A stretch of DNA of 64,000 nucleotides from DAOULY01 sp034414595 (GTDB lineage Bacteria > Chloroflexota > Dehalococcoidia > SZUA-161 > JAUWZY01). Both the position numbers and the translations under genes were made by a program. Below the pieces are notes generated by a model. That model made no database searches and was not told the origin of the DNA. It saw nothing but the letters and a program-made list of their open reading frames with translations. Of this stretch, positions 16,100-26,066 are shown piece after piece. Location: positions 173,167-237,166 of the forward strand of contig DAOULY010000012.1 of the NCBI GenBank assembly GCA_034414595.1, given 5' to 3'. The first letter of the stretch is position 1; the number at the start of each line of letters is the position of its first letter.

Positions 16100-17086
16100 T
16101 TGCTCCAATCCGTAACGCCAAACATAGAGTGTGAGCGCACCTCCGACAATTATGGTCGCTTCATCGTCGAGCCTTTGGATACTGGCTTTGGCATCACCCT
16201 GGGCAATGCCCTGCGTCGGGTGCTGTTGGGCTCTCTTATCGGGGCTGCAATAACTGCAGTCAGGATCGAAGGAGTCCAGCACGAGTTCTCGACCATTCCT
16301 CATGTTAAAGAGGATGTGATGACCTTCCTGCTCAATGTGAAGCAAATCAGGCTTCGCTCTCTAACGGAACAACCAGGGAAATTGAGCCTCAATGCCACCG
16401 GTGAGGGGGCTGTCTGTGCTGGGGACATCGAACCATCGGCGGACTTTGAGGTGGTAAACCCCGAACTCCATCTAGCTATGCTGGATTCAGCCGATGCCAA
16501 GCTCAATGTCGAATTCTATGTGGAACAAGGCAAGGGATATGAACCCGCAGGTTCCAGTAATAACCTGCCTATCGGCGTGCTGCCCACCGATGCCATCTAC
16601 ACTCCTATTCGCAGGGCCAATTTCAGTGTGGAGAAGACCAGGGTAGGGCAACAGATTAATCTTGACCGTCTCATCCTTGAGGTTTGGACCGACGGCACGC
16701 TCTCGCCCAGCGAGGCCCTGATTCAGGCGGCCCAGATACTGGTGGAGCAATTCTCCGTCTTCGCGGAACTGGGCAAGCCGGCACCAACTAAGGCCAAGGT
16801 CGAAACCGCCGATGTGCCCATAGAAATACTCGAGCTGTCATCACGAACGCTGAATTGCCTCAAGCGAAACAGGATCACCAAGGTTGGCGAGCTATTGGAA
16901 AAGAGCAAGGAAGAGTTGAAGAGGATGAAAGGCCTGGGTCAGGCATCCTTGGAAGAGATCCAGAACTGCCTTGAAGACAAGGGGTTCGCTGCCCAGGTGG
17001 CAGAAGAAGAGGTCGCTTTACCCGAAGAAGAGGAAGAGGTTACAGCAAAGCTTAAGGCAGCTGGATTCAAGGTGAGGAAGAGATGA
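16100..17086 (+). CDS. rpoA: RNA polymerase alpha subunit
   Basis: The 328-residue protein starts at TTG 16100, 7 bases after AGGAGG. The N-terminal dimerisation domain has the GFGITLGNALRRVLLGSL motif. The C-terminal domain (IEILELSSRTLNCLKRN, then GLGQASLEEIQ) binds UP-element DNA and activators. Beyond the usual end lies an acidic stretch (LPEEEEEV) and a basic terminus. It overlaps rplQ by 4 bases. Confidence 0.97.
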   Translation: MLQSVTPNIECERTSDNYGRFIVEPLDTGFGITLGNALRRVLLGSLIGAAITAVRIEGVQHEFSTIPHVKEDVMTFLLNVKQIRLRSLTEQPGKLSLNATGEGAVCAGDIEPSADFEVVNPELHLAMLDSADAKLNVEFYVEQGKGYEPAGSSNNLPIGVLPTDAIYTPIRRANFSVEKTRVGQQINLDRLILEVWTDGTLSPSEALIQAAQILVEQFSVFAELGKPAPTKAKVETADVPIEILELSSRTLNCLKRNRITKVGELLEKSKEELKRMKGLGQASLEEIQNCLEDKGFAAQVAEEEVALPEEEEEVTAKLKAAGFKVRKR

Positions 17087-17433
17087 GGCATCGAGTCGCA
17101 GGACGCAAACTCTCCCGGGATACCGGCCACAGGTTAGCTCTGTATCGAAACCTGACGACCGACCTTTTGCGTTATGAGAAGATCGTGACCACTGAGGCCA
17201 AAGCCAAAGAGGCAAAATCCCTCGCTGAGCACGTGATCACCCTGGGCAAGGAAGGGAATCTACACGCACGGCGTCGCGCACTGTCCCTGGTCACCGATAA
17301 GAAGGTGATTAAGAAGGTATTCGACGAGCTGGCACCAAGGTATGGCGATAGAAAAGGGGGCTATACACGTCTGGTGCGGTTGGGACCCAGAGTCGGCGAT
17401 GGCGCGTCGATGGCCCAGTTGGAACTGGTCTAA
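17083..17433 (+). CDS. rplQ: 50S ribosomal protein bL17
   Basis: The 116-residue protein begins MRHRVAGRKLSRDTGHRLALYRNL and ends with the GGYTRLVRLGPRVGDGASMAQLELV-type tail (key residues GYTR and RVGD). bL17 lies at the tunnel exit side of the 50S. It overlaps rpoA by 4 bases and is the normal last gene of the alpha operon; truA follows after 26 bases. Confidence 0.96.
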   Translation: MRHRVAGRKLSRDTGHRLALYRNLTTDLLRYEKIVTTEAKAKEAKSLAEHVITLGKEGNLHARRRALSLVTDKKVIKKVFDELAPRYGDRKGGYTRLVRLGPRVGDGASMAQLELV

Positions 17434-17459
17434 GCTGACGGGGAGGTAATGTTCGCTGA

Positions 17460-18275
17460 ATGACGAAATTTGCTCTGCTGGTTGAGTATGAGGGGACAAG
17501 ATACCACGGGTTTCAGATTCAACCCGAGGCACCTACCGTTCAAGGGAAACTGGAGCAGGCTCTGGTGCAGCTCACAGGGATGAGGACCTCTACGGTCGGA
17601 GCCAGCCGCACCGATGCCGGTGTTCATGCCAGGGGACAGGTGGTAACAGTGGAAATCCCAGCATCCTTTTCGCCGCAGAGCTTCCTCCGCGCCCTCAACT
17701 CGCATCTGCCGCGGGACATCGCCGTCCACTCCTGCTCGCAAGTGGCCGACGATTTCCACCCCAGGAGGCAAGCCATAAGCCGGAAGTACCGCTATACAAT
17801 TCTCAACACCCCAATGCCCTCCCCTTTTGAGAGAATGTATACCCATTTTGTGTTCAAGCCGCTCGATGTGGAAGCTATGAATCAGGCCTGTGGCATTCTC
17901 ATTGGCCAGCACGATTTCGCCTCTTTTACTACTCCTCGCTATGCTGGCAGGAACACGACACGCACCGTATTTCAGGTCCATGTGCAGAGAAATGGGGGGC
18001 TGGTGTTCTTCCATATCACAGCCAATTCCTTCTTGCCCCAGCAGGTGCGACGAACGATGGGGCCTCTGATAAAGGTGGGATTGGGCCAGATGACAGTACA
18101 GGACTTCTGGCAGCTGGCAAGAGCCAAAACTCCGGGACTGGCAACTCCAGTAGCTTCAGCTCGTGGGCTTTGCCTGATGAGAATTGAATACCCTAATCTT
18201 GAGTTCGGGAATGGACAAAGTGAAAACATACAGTACCAAAGCATCGGATATCAAGCGACAATGGCATGTTGTTGA
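17460..18275 (+). CDS. truA: tRNA pseudouridine(38-40) synthase
   Basis: The 271-residue enzyme isomerises uridines in the tRNA anticodon arm. The catalytic aspartate is D52 in SRTDAGVHA, and the later motifs KYRYTI and AGRNTTRTV are present. The usual TruA end (LCLMRIEYP) is reached near residue 240. About 30 extra residues then overlap the start of rplM by 65 bases, so the tail is probably dispensable. Confidence 0.93.
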   Translation: MTKFALLVEYEGTRYHGFQIQPEAPTVQGKLEQALVQLTGMRTSTVGASRTDAGVHARGQVVTVEIPASFSPQSFLRALNSHLPRDIAVHSCSQVADDFHPRRQAISRKYRYTILNTPMPSPFERMYTHFVFKPLDVEAMNQACGILIGQHDFASFTTPRYAGRNTTRTVFQVHVQRNGGLVFFHITANSFLPQQVRRTMGPLIKVGLGQMTVQDFWQLARAKTPGLATPVASARGLCLMRIEYPNLEFGNGQSENIQYQSIGYQATMACC

Positions 18276-18645
18276 TGCCTCGGGGAGAACCTTAGGGCGA
18301 CTGGCGACAGAGATAGCTCAGCTCCTTCGCGGTAAACACAAGCCGATATTCGCCCCACACCTCGACACTGGCGACCATGTCGTCGTGATCAACGCTGCAG
18401 GTGTTCGGGTGACAGGCAAGAAAGCGAAACAGAAGCTCTACTATCGCCATTCCGGTTATCCCGGCGGACTCAAGAGCATCAGCCTCGCCGATCTGATGGA
18501 GACCCATCCCACCAGGGTCATCGAGCATGCAGTAAAAGGAATGTTGCCTAAGGGCCCTTTAGGTCGCGCCATGTTCAGAAAGCTCAAGGTCTACAGTGGC
18601 CCCGAGCACCCTCATCGGATTCAGGTGGAGCAAGGAGAAAAGTGA
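18211..18645 (+). CDS. rplM: 50S ribosomal protein uL13
   Basis: From ATG 18211 the protein is 144 residues with KTYSTKASDIKRQWHVVDA at its start (TYSTK, WHVVDA), GDHVVVINA, and MLPKGPLGRAMFRKLKVY. uL13 is an early 50S assembly protein. The start is chosen because upstream residues MNTLILSSG are not family-like. No strong ribosome site is visible inside truA, so translation may depend on reading through from truA. Confidence 0.95.
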   Translation: MDKVKTYSTKASDIKRQWHVVDASGRTLGRLATEIAQLLRGKHKPIFAPHLDTGDHVVVINAAGVRVTGKKAKQKLYYRHSGYPGGLKSISLADLMETHPTRVIEHAVKGMLPKGPLGRAMFRKLKVYSGPEHPHRIQVEQGEK

Positions 18646-18655
18646 GGAGAAGGGG

Positions 18656-18835
18656 ATGCCTGTTTACGAATTTGAGTGCCCAAATTGTAAAAAGCGCTTC
18701 GACGTGAGACTGCGATTCGACGAAAAGAAGGAAGTCCCATGCCCCGAATGCGGGACAGAAGCAATACGGGTCTGGAATTTCCTGGTTAAAACCAAGTCCT
18801 GGCTGCTTCACGGACCAGAGAACGCGAAGGAATGA
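18656..18835 (+). CDS. Small FmdB-like zinc-ribbon protein
   Basis: A 59-residue product starts MPVYEFECPNCKKRFDV and has a second pair CPECG, the pattern of the FmdB/CxxC-CxxC putative regulatory family. GAGGAGAAGGGG precedes ATG 18656. It is nested between rplM and rpsI, which are usually adjacent. The biochemical role of the family is not established. A paralogue lies at 20336-20524 on the other strand. Confidence 0.85.
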   Translation: MPVYEFECPNCKKRFDVRLRFDEKKEVPCPECGTEAIRVWNFLVKTKSWLLHGPENAKE

Positions 18836-18863
18836 TAGACGGTGGAAAGACCGAGGAGGCAAT

Positions 18864-19265
18864 TTGGCTGAGCAAGAGCAGTACTACTACGGGACGGGAA
18901 AAAGAAAAACGGCGGTGGCACGGGTTCGGCTCTACCCGGGAGGGAATGATGTCTTCCTCGTTAACGACAAGCCCTTTGAGGAAATATTCACCACCCCGAG
19001 ATTGAAGCGAACCGTCCTCCAGCCGCTTGAGCTCACTGAAACCCTGGGGAAATTCAGGGTTGTAGTCAAGGTAGAAGGGGGAGGAATTTCGGGATGGGCC
19101 GATGCCGTCCGCCACGGCATCAGCCGTGCTCTGCTCAAGTTCGACGAAGCGCTAAAACCCTTGCTCCGCAGCCACGGGCTTCTCACACGCGACGCCAGGA
19201 TCAAGGAGCGCAAGAAATACGGGCTCAAAAGAGCCCGCAAGGCACGCCAGTACCGCAAGAGATAA
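18864..19265 (+). CDS. rpsI: 30S ribosomal protein uS9
   Basis: The 133-residue protein starts at TTG 18864 behind GAGGAGG. It contains YYYGTGKRKTAVARVRLYPG, GGGISGWADAVRHGISRALL (in part) and a C-terminal basic tail ending RQYRKR; the family tail reaches the P-site tRNA. It is the last gene of the + strand ribosomal run and converges on the - strand isomerase gene with only 2 bases between stops. Confidence 0.96.
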   Translation: MAEQEQYYYGTGKRKTAVARVRLYPGGNDVFLVNDKPFEEIFTTPRLKRTVLQPLELTETLGKFRVVVKVEGGGISGWADAVRHGISRALLKFDEALKPLLRSHGLLTRDARIKERKKYGLKRARKARQYRKR

Positions 19266-19267
19266 GT

Positions 19268-20326
19268 TCAGGCTTCGCTGAGCCTCTTCTTTAGATAGTC
19301 GATGGACTGCACAGGCGTCGGGTCAACCTCATTGAGCATGGCCAGATAGTAGCTAACGTAGTCCCCAAACATAATCAGGCTCATTATCTGGCTCAGTGCG
19401 CTCTGCCCATTCCCCTCTACGACCTCATGGTCGATATTTCTCTGCTCCAGGAGGTCACAGGTCACCTGATAGCGGGCCAGAATCCTGGGACCGAACTTCG
19501 ATGAGCGCAGCAGAACCACAAAGACCCCGTCCATTCCCTGATGTGGAAACTCATAGCCAACTATGGCGTTATGGTTGAGTTCTGGGAAGAGCTCAAAGAA
19601 GGCCCAGGCCTTGCTGTTCTCGTTTAGCTGCGTCTTCCAGCGCCTCGCCACCTCGGAGAGGATGCCAGCGCCATAAATGATGGCTATACGACCGAATAGC
19701 TTGGTGGCCAGCTGTTTTGCCGGGTTGCGCGCCAGGGGGCAATCCGCATCGATCTCGGATTTCAACTTACCCAAAACCTGGACCATCTCAGCAATGTCTT
19801 TTGACTTATCAGAGATCAACTCCAGCTTATGCAGTATGCCAATCAGGGGAATAAAGCTGTGAGCTAGAGCTGCGCGGGGCTGCGCCTGATAGGCAATGGT
19901 GAAGACGGGAATACCCCGCTCCTCGGCGATAGCCTTCATCTTCCCCCCCGTGGTCAGAACCAGCTTCTTGGCTGGGGTTTGCAGCGCCAGATCAAAGGCG
20001 GAGAGAGTCTCCTCGGTCATACCCGAGTAGCTGGAAGCAATGAGCAAAGTCCCGGCATCAACGAAAGAAGGCAGTCCATAGTCTCGGTGCACGAAAACAG
20101 GGGCCGCCTCCTCGGCAGTGAGGCCAGCAAGCAAGCCGCCACCCATGGCAGAGCCACCCATGCCCAAGACGACCACCTTGTTGACCCGTCTATAGTCTGA
20201 GGGCAGTATGAAGTTCAGGGCCTTGTGCCATGCCTCCTGGCACTGCTGAGGCAGCTCGGCAATGCGACCCAGCATATCGTCAGGGTCTAATCTCTGGCGG
20301 ACTTCAGGGACATCGAGATCGATCAT
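19268..20326 (-). CDS. Bifunctional phosphoglucose/phosphomannose isomerase
   Basis: The 352-residue protein is a SIS-fold isomerase of the archaeal/Chloroflexi bifunctional PGI/PMI type. It shows VVLGMGGSAMGGGLLAGL, the sugar-phosphate loop SSYSGMTEETLSAF, the WKTQLNENSKAWAFFELFPE segment, and NHNAIVGYE. It should interconvert fructose-6-P with glucose-6-P and mannose-6-P. The downstream phosphohexomutase at 20547-21959 uses the same products. Substrate range is inferred from the family. Confidence 0.88.
   Translation of the reverse strand: MIDLDVPEVRQRLDPDDMLGRIAELPQQCQEAWHKALNFILPSDYRRVNKVVVLGMGGSAMGGGLLAGLTAEEAAPVFVHRDYGLPSFVDAGTLLIASSYSGMTEETLSAFDLALQTPAKKLVLTTGGKMKAIAEERGIPVFTIAYQAQPRAALAHSFIPLIGILHKLELISDKSKDIAEMVQVLGKLKSEIDADCPLARNPAKQLATKLFGRIAIIYGAGILSEVARRWKTQLNENSKAWAFFELFPELNHNAIVGYEFPHQGMDGVFVVLLRSSKFGPRILARYQVTCDLLEQRNIDHEVVEGNGQSALSQIMSLIMFGDYVSYYLAMLNEVDPTPVQSIDYLKKRLSEA
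19270..19291. terminator. Weak hairpin at the rpsI / pgi-pmi convergence
   Basis: AGGCT and AGCCT flank a 6-base loop and are followed on the + strand by CTTCTTT. The hairpin lies inside the 3' end of the - strand isomerase gene, so it could end + strand transcription from the ribosomal cluster. The stem is short, so confidence is low. Confidence 0.3.
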
Positions 20327-20335
20327 GAGGCTTTT

Positions 20336-20524
20336 TTAGTACATTTTCCGTTTTCTGGGCATCGCTTTGGGGCCACCTAAGTAAAAGTGGGCATCAAATG
20401 TGGATAGCTTTTCTAAATTGGGGCTGCCACAGTTGGGGCATTTCTCAGGCTTGTCATCAAATTTGTGAACGAAGAGTGAGCTCACCTGGTCACAGTCTTT
20501 GCATTTATATTCATAGATCGGCAT
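20336..20524 (-). CDS. Small FmdB-like zinc-ribbon protein
   Basis: The 62-residue product begins MPIYEYKCKDCDQV and has CPNCGSPNLEKL, then a basic end. Like the protein at 18656-18835 it belongs to the FmdB-type CxxC/CxxC zinc ribbons of unknown biochemical role. GGAGGAGAG precedes its ATG. It lies 9 bases from the isomerase start, so it is probably in the same transcript as the sugar-phosphate genes. Confidence 0.85.
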   Translation of the reverse strand: MPIYEYKCKDCDQVSSLFVHKFDDKPEKCPNCGSPNLEKLSTFDAHFYLGGPKAMPRKRKMY

Positions 20525-20546
20525 CGTCTCTCCTCCCTTTGGCTAT

Positions 20547-21959
20547 TCAAACTCCTATCAGCTCCTGGCCTGCCTTCAGCAGTGTATTGACCTGGGAGAC
20601 ACTCGAAGCTTCAGCATATATGCGGAGCACGGGCTCGGTTCCTGAGAAGCGCAGCAGGAGCCAACTTTCGTCTGCCAGCTTGAAACGGAAACCATCCAGG
20701 GTATCAAATTCGGTCACCTTGACACCACCAAGCTCACTGGGCTTAGTACGCGAAAGACGATCTCCGATCGCCTCTCGCTCCTCTGCCGCAATATGAACAT
20801 CGATGCGGTCATAATAATGAGGCCCTACTTTATCATACAGGTGGTTCAACAGCTCGGACGGCCTCTTGTCCAACTCGACCATGAAATCGAGAAAATAAAG
20901 AGCCGATAGGAAAGCATCTCGCTCCGGGATATGTCCTCTGAAACCATAGCCTCCGCTCTCCTCACCACCGATGAGGGCATTCTCCTCCAGCATCAGCGAG
21001 CAGACGTATTTGAAGCCCACAGGTGTTTCAAAAGTCGGCACCGAAAAGAGCTGTCCCAAGCGATACACCATGCTGGTAGAGGTTATGGTCTTGACGATAG
21101 CGCCTCGCTCTCCCCGAACCTCAAGGAGATACAGCGCAATAATGGCGAATACCTGATGTTGAGAAAGGAATGAACCATTTTCGTCTATGACTCCAATTCT
21201 ATCGGCGTCGCCATCAGTAGCCAGACCAACATCAGCCCCCCTCTCTTTGACCAGAGCTGAGAGCTTGCCCAGGTTGTGAGCGATGGGCTCAGGTTGAATT
21301 CCAGGAAAAAGAGGATTTCGCTCCCCGTTGATCTCCACGACTTCAGCCCTGCCCCCAGCCAGCATCCTCTTCAAATAGCCGGCTCCGGCCCCGAACATAG
21401 AGTCGACAACTATGCTGAGCCCGGACTGCCGTAGCTTCTCCAGGTCAACCAATTGAGCTATCCGCTCCAGGTAAATGGGGCTCAGGTCCAGATACTCAAT
21501 CAGCCCTTGCTGCTGGCCTTCAGCTAATGGGACTCGTTTCACCGCGGCTGCTGAAGAGGGAATGCGCTTTTCTATGGCATCGGTGACCTCGGGGGGAGCG
21601 CTGCTGCCATACTCCGGCTTATACTTGAAGCCGTTCCAGATAGCGGGATTGTGGCTCGCGGTGATGATGACAGCCCCAGCTGCCTTATTGGCGATGACCC
21701 CATAGCTAACTATGGGAGTAGGGGTTGGAGCAGAGCAAAGATAGGCCTTGATGCCATTGCCAGCAGCCACCTCGGCAACAGCAGCGGCGAAGTGCTCCGA
21801 GGCAAAACGGGTATCGTAACCTATTATCAGGCCACGATGTGCCATCCCTGAATCCAGGAGATATTCAGCCACTCCCTGGGCACAGGCACGGACATTATCG
21901 AAGGTGAAATCCTGGGCGATAACACCCCGCCAGCCATCGGTGCCGAATTTGATGGTCAT
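20547..21959 (-). CDS. Phosphohexomutase (phosphoglucomutase/phosphomannomutase family)
   Basis: The 470-residue enzyme belongs to the alpha-D-phosphohexomutases. It has the N-terminal FGTDGWRG, the catalytic serine loop ITASHNPA, the metal loop DGDADRIG, the sugar loop GGEESGGYGF and the phosphate loop RFSGTEPVLR. It moves phosphate between C6 and C1 of glucose, mannose or glucosamine; the exact sugar cannot be read from motifs. Pairing with the PGI/PMI fits G1P or M1P production. Its start overlaps the metK stop by 4 bases. Confidence 0.9.
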   Translation of the reverse strand: MTIKFGTDGWRGVIAQDFTFDNVRACAQGVAEYLLDSGMAHRGLIIGYDTRFASEHFAAAVAEVAAGNGIKAYLCSAPTPTPIVSYGVIANKAAGAVIITASHNPAIWNGFKYKPEYGSSAPPEVTDAIEKRIPSSAAAVKRVPLAEGQQQGLIEYLDLSPIYLERIAQLVDLEKLRQSGLSIVVDSMFGAGAGYLKRMLAGGRAEVVEINGERNPLFPGIQPEPIAHNLGKLSALVKERGADVGLATDGDADRIGVIDENGSFLSQHQVFAIIALYLLEVRGERGAIVKTITSTSMVYRLGQLFSVPTFETPVGFKYVCSLMLEENALIGGEESGGYGFRGHIPERDAFLSALYFLDFMVELDKRPSELLNHLYDKVGPHYYDRIDVHIAAEEREAIGDRLSRTKPSELGGVKVTEFDTLDGFRFKLADESWLLLRFSGTEPVLRIYAEASSVSQVNTLLKAGQELIGV

Positions 21960-23170
21960 CCCAGCCCTGCTTCAGCCCTGAGAATTGCCGCCTTGTCCGT
22001 CCTCTCCCAAGGGAGGTCGATATCATCGCGGCCGAAATGCCCGTAGGCTGCGGTCTGCCTGTAGATAGGACGTCGCAGATCAAGTGTCTCGATGATAGCG
22101 CCGGGACGGAAGTCGAAATGCTTTTCAATCAGTTTCAGGATGAGTTCATCATCAACCTTTGCCGTGCCAAAGGTCTCGATCGTGAGACTGAGAGGATGGG
22201 ACACGCCAATGCAATAGGCAACATGGAGCTCGAGGCGATCAGCGAGACCAGCGGCCACAGCGTTTTTGGACACATAGCGGGCCATGTAGGCGGCGGAGCG
22301 GTCGACCTTAGTCGGATCCTTGCCGGAGAAGCAGCCTCCACCATGCCGGGCCACGCTGCCATAGCTATCAACCAGTATCTTGCGTCCCGTGGTCCCAGTA
22401 TCACCCATCGGCCCCCCGACAACAAAGCGCCCGGTGGCATTGACATAGTAGTTGGTCTTCTTGTCCAGGAGCGAGGGCGGGATCACCGGCTTTATCACCT
22501 GCTCCATGATATCTCGCCTAAGCACCTCACCACTTACGGCATCCTCATGCTGAGCGCCGATGACCACTGAATGCACTCTCTTCGGGCTACCATAGTTGTA
22601 CTCCACCGTGACCTGGGATTTGCCATCAGGCCGCAAATAGGGCAGGACTCTTTCCTTCCTCACCTGAGCCAGACGGCGGCACAGCTTATGAGCTAAGGAG
22701 ATGGAAAGCGGCATTAGCTCTGGAGTCTCATTACAGGCGAAGCCCACCATCATCCCCTGGTCTCCAGCTCCCAGCACTTCCTTCTCATCCTTGACCGTTT
22801 TCCGTCCCCTGGTTTCCAGGGCCTTATTCACACCCAGGGCAATATCGCCTGACTGCTCCTTTATCGATACCATGACACCGCAGGTGTCGGCATCAAAGCC
22901 ATATTTGGCCCGGGTATAGCCCACGTCGCGGATTACTCGACGGACAACATCCTGGATTTCAACGTAACACTTGGTGGTGATCTCACCCATCACCACTACC
23001 AGCCCCGTGGTGGCCATGGTCTCGCAGGCCACTCGCGCCATCTGGTCTTCGGCCAGTATGGCATCGAGTATGCCATCCGAGATCTGGTCACAGAGCTTGT
23101 CTGGGTGCCCTTCGGTTACCGACTCCGAGGTCACCAGCACTACAGGTTGGTCTATGAAGGTTATGGTCAT
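21956..23170 (-). CDS. metK: S-adenosylmethionine synthetase
   Basis: The 404-residue enzyme makes SAM from methionine and ATP. Motifs are TEGHPDKLCDQISD near the start, GAGDQGMM, and GGGCFSGKDPTKVDRSAAYM in the catalytic core. Length is typical (~400). It is followed 4 bases overlapped by the phosphohexomutase and preceded by ahcY, so synthesis of SAM and removal of its product lie together. Confidence 0.97.
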   Translation of the reverse strand: MTITFIDQPVVLVTSESVTEGHPDKLCDQISDGILDAILAEDQMARVACETMATTGLVVVMGEITTKCYVEIQDVVRRVIRDVGYTRAKYGFDADTCGVMVSIKEQSGDIALGVNKALETRGRKTVKDEKEVLGAGDQGMMVGFACNETPELMPLSISLAHKLCRRLAQVRKERVLPYLRPDGKSQVTVEYNYGSPKRVHSVVIGAQHEDAVSGEVLRRDIMEQVIKPVIPPSLLDKKTNYYVNATGRFVVGGPMGDTGTTGRKILVDSYGSVARHGGGCFSGKDPTKVDRSAAYMARYVSKNAVAAGLADRLELHVAYCIGVSHPLSLTIETFGTAKVDDELILKLIEKHFDFRPGAIIETLDLRRPIYRQTAAYGHFGRDDIDLPWERTDKAAILRAEAGLG

Positions 23171-23186
23171 GGTCTCTTCTCCTCAT

Positions 23187-24432
<1,246 letters not shown>

Positions 24433-24443
<11 letters not shown>

Positions 24444-25314
24444 GTAATGCTCCCTTCACAAACTGACCAGCTACATAATCTGGCATATCCAATGTGCCCA
24501 TAAGCAGCGGTTTTTGATGACAATCACTGCCACCGGTCATGATCAGACCGTGCTTCCTGACAAACTCAACATAGTGTGCCGTGGTCCTGGCATCGTGTCG
24601 GGAATGCCAGCACTCGATGCCATCAATGTACTCCAGCATATATTCCTCAATGAGCCTGGTCTGCTCCTCCAGATCACGTGTTATGCTCACCAGAGATGTC
24701 CCGTTCGGGTCATTGGGGTGGGCATGCACCAGTACGCCACCGGCATTCCTGATCAACTTTGATGCCTCAGCGAGTGAAAGTGGGTACTTGGGGACATCGC
24801 ACTTGACCAGATACTTATCGAAGGCCTCTTGCTTATCGCGGACAATTCCTTTTTGTATCAGGTAGTTCGCAATATGCGGTCGGCCAAACGAACCGTCGAC
24901 GCTATCCTGTATCTTCTTGAGGTCTTGCTCCGTAAACCTCTCGATATTCTCCTTATCGAACTCGGCATTCAGCTTCTCCAGTATCTGACGCGCCCTTGTT
25001 TCCCTATGATCTCTAATCAATCGAAGTTTGTTCTGAAGGTCTTGATTTCTATAATCATACTGGTACCCGAGAAAGTCCAGTGAAACGGGGCCTGCGCCCG
25101 GGTAGTGGAATGTAACGTTCAATTCCACCCCCGTAATGTAGGCTATGTCATACTCTGCGGCCAGAGCTATTGCCCTCTCCTGGCAGTCTATGGAATCATG
25201 GTCAGTGATCGACATCAGGTCGATATTCCTCTTCTTGGCCTCGGCAAAGACCTCTGCCACAGAGAGATTGCCATCCGAGCAGTCTTTGGTATGGATGTGC
25301 AGGTCTATTTTCAT
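24433..25314 (-). CDS. PHP-domain phosphoesterase
   Basis: The 293-residue protein begins MKIDLHIHTKDCSDG and carries the four PHP metal motifs: DLHIHT, SITDHDSI/GVELN, HAHPND and GGSDCHQK. Such proteins hydrolyse phosphoesters, for example histidinol phosphate or nucleotides; the substrate here is unknown. ATG 25314 is chosen because upstream residues are not family-like. It overlaps the ahcY start by 11 bases, so it belongs to the same transcript. Confidence 0.85.
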
Positions 25315-25327
25315 GCAGCGGCTCCGC

Positions 25328-25930
25328 TCAAATCTTCTCCACACCGATTACATACCAAGCTTCAGGAGAATCCTCACTGGTGTCGACTGTGAAGTGAATG
25401 ACGTTGAGGTTCGGATGCAACTCCTTCAAGCCTCCCAGGTCCACCTTCTCGAACTTCTTTTCATTGTTGATGTAGGCCTGCTCTGTGAGCGCATTGGACT
25501 CGTAATTCTCCTTAGTCCGCCTCAGTATCCGGGCGATGGATACCTCGCGCGGGCAGCTCGTTTGCATGATGGCAAACGTCCGATTGTGCCCAGCTGCTAT
25601 TTCGGCAGCACGCTTCCTCAACGACTGCGTAACGAAGGTGGCATCGAGTATAACACCTTCCTCCTTGTTCAGCACCTCATCCGCCCGCCGAAATGTCTCA
25701 TCGTAGACCATCATTCGCTTGTCCATATTGGCAGCGACTTTTTCATCGAATATGTCCTCGTTTTTCATCACTTCCAGCCTGATCAGGTCGCTGCGCATTA
25801 TGGGGTAGCCCTTGATCTTGGACACTTCTTCAGCCGTCTCAGTCTTCCAGGTGCCAGGAAGGCCACAGGTGATGAGCAAAGTATCCGGTCCTAACTCAGC
25901 TTCTATGAATTTGGCAAACGGCTCTTTCAC
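25328..25930 (-). CDS. P-loop kinase-like protein (AAA_33, COG0645 type)
   Basis: The 200-residue protein has a Walker A loop GLPGTWKTETAE and the downstream pattern YPIMRSDLIR and ILDATFVTQSLRKRA typical of zeta-toxin/polynucleotide-kinase-like AAA_33 proteins. In many bacteria this domain is fused behind a COG2187 aminoglycoside-phosphotransferase-like domain. Here that partner is separate at 27259-28269, with an unrelated gene between. Its substrate is unknown. Confidence 0.75.
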   Translation of the reverse strand: MKEPFAKFIEAELGPDTLLITCGLPGTWKTETAEEVSKIKGYPIMRSDLIRLEVMKNEDIFDEKVAANMDKRMMVYDETFRRADEVLNKEEGVILDATFVTQSLRKRAAEIAAGHNRTFAIMQTSCPREVSIARILRRTKENYESNALTEQAYINNEKKFEKVDLGGLKELHPNLNVIHFTVDTSEDSPEAWYVIGVEKI

Positions 25931-26066
25931 CTTAACACTCCCTATTCAGGGATTTGGTAATGTTTCCCAGCTTTGTGAAGTGCGAAGCGTCTGGGCAAAC
26001 GAAGTGAGCCACAAGAGTGGTCTTATTCGATATTTCGGGCTGGTTGTGGATCCCAATGGCCATTTA

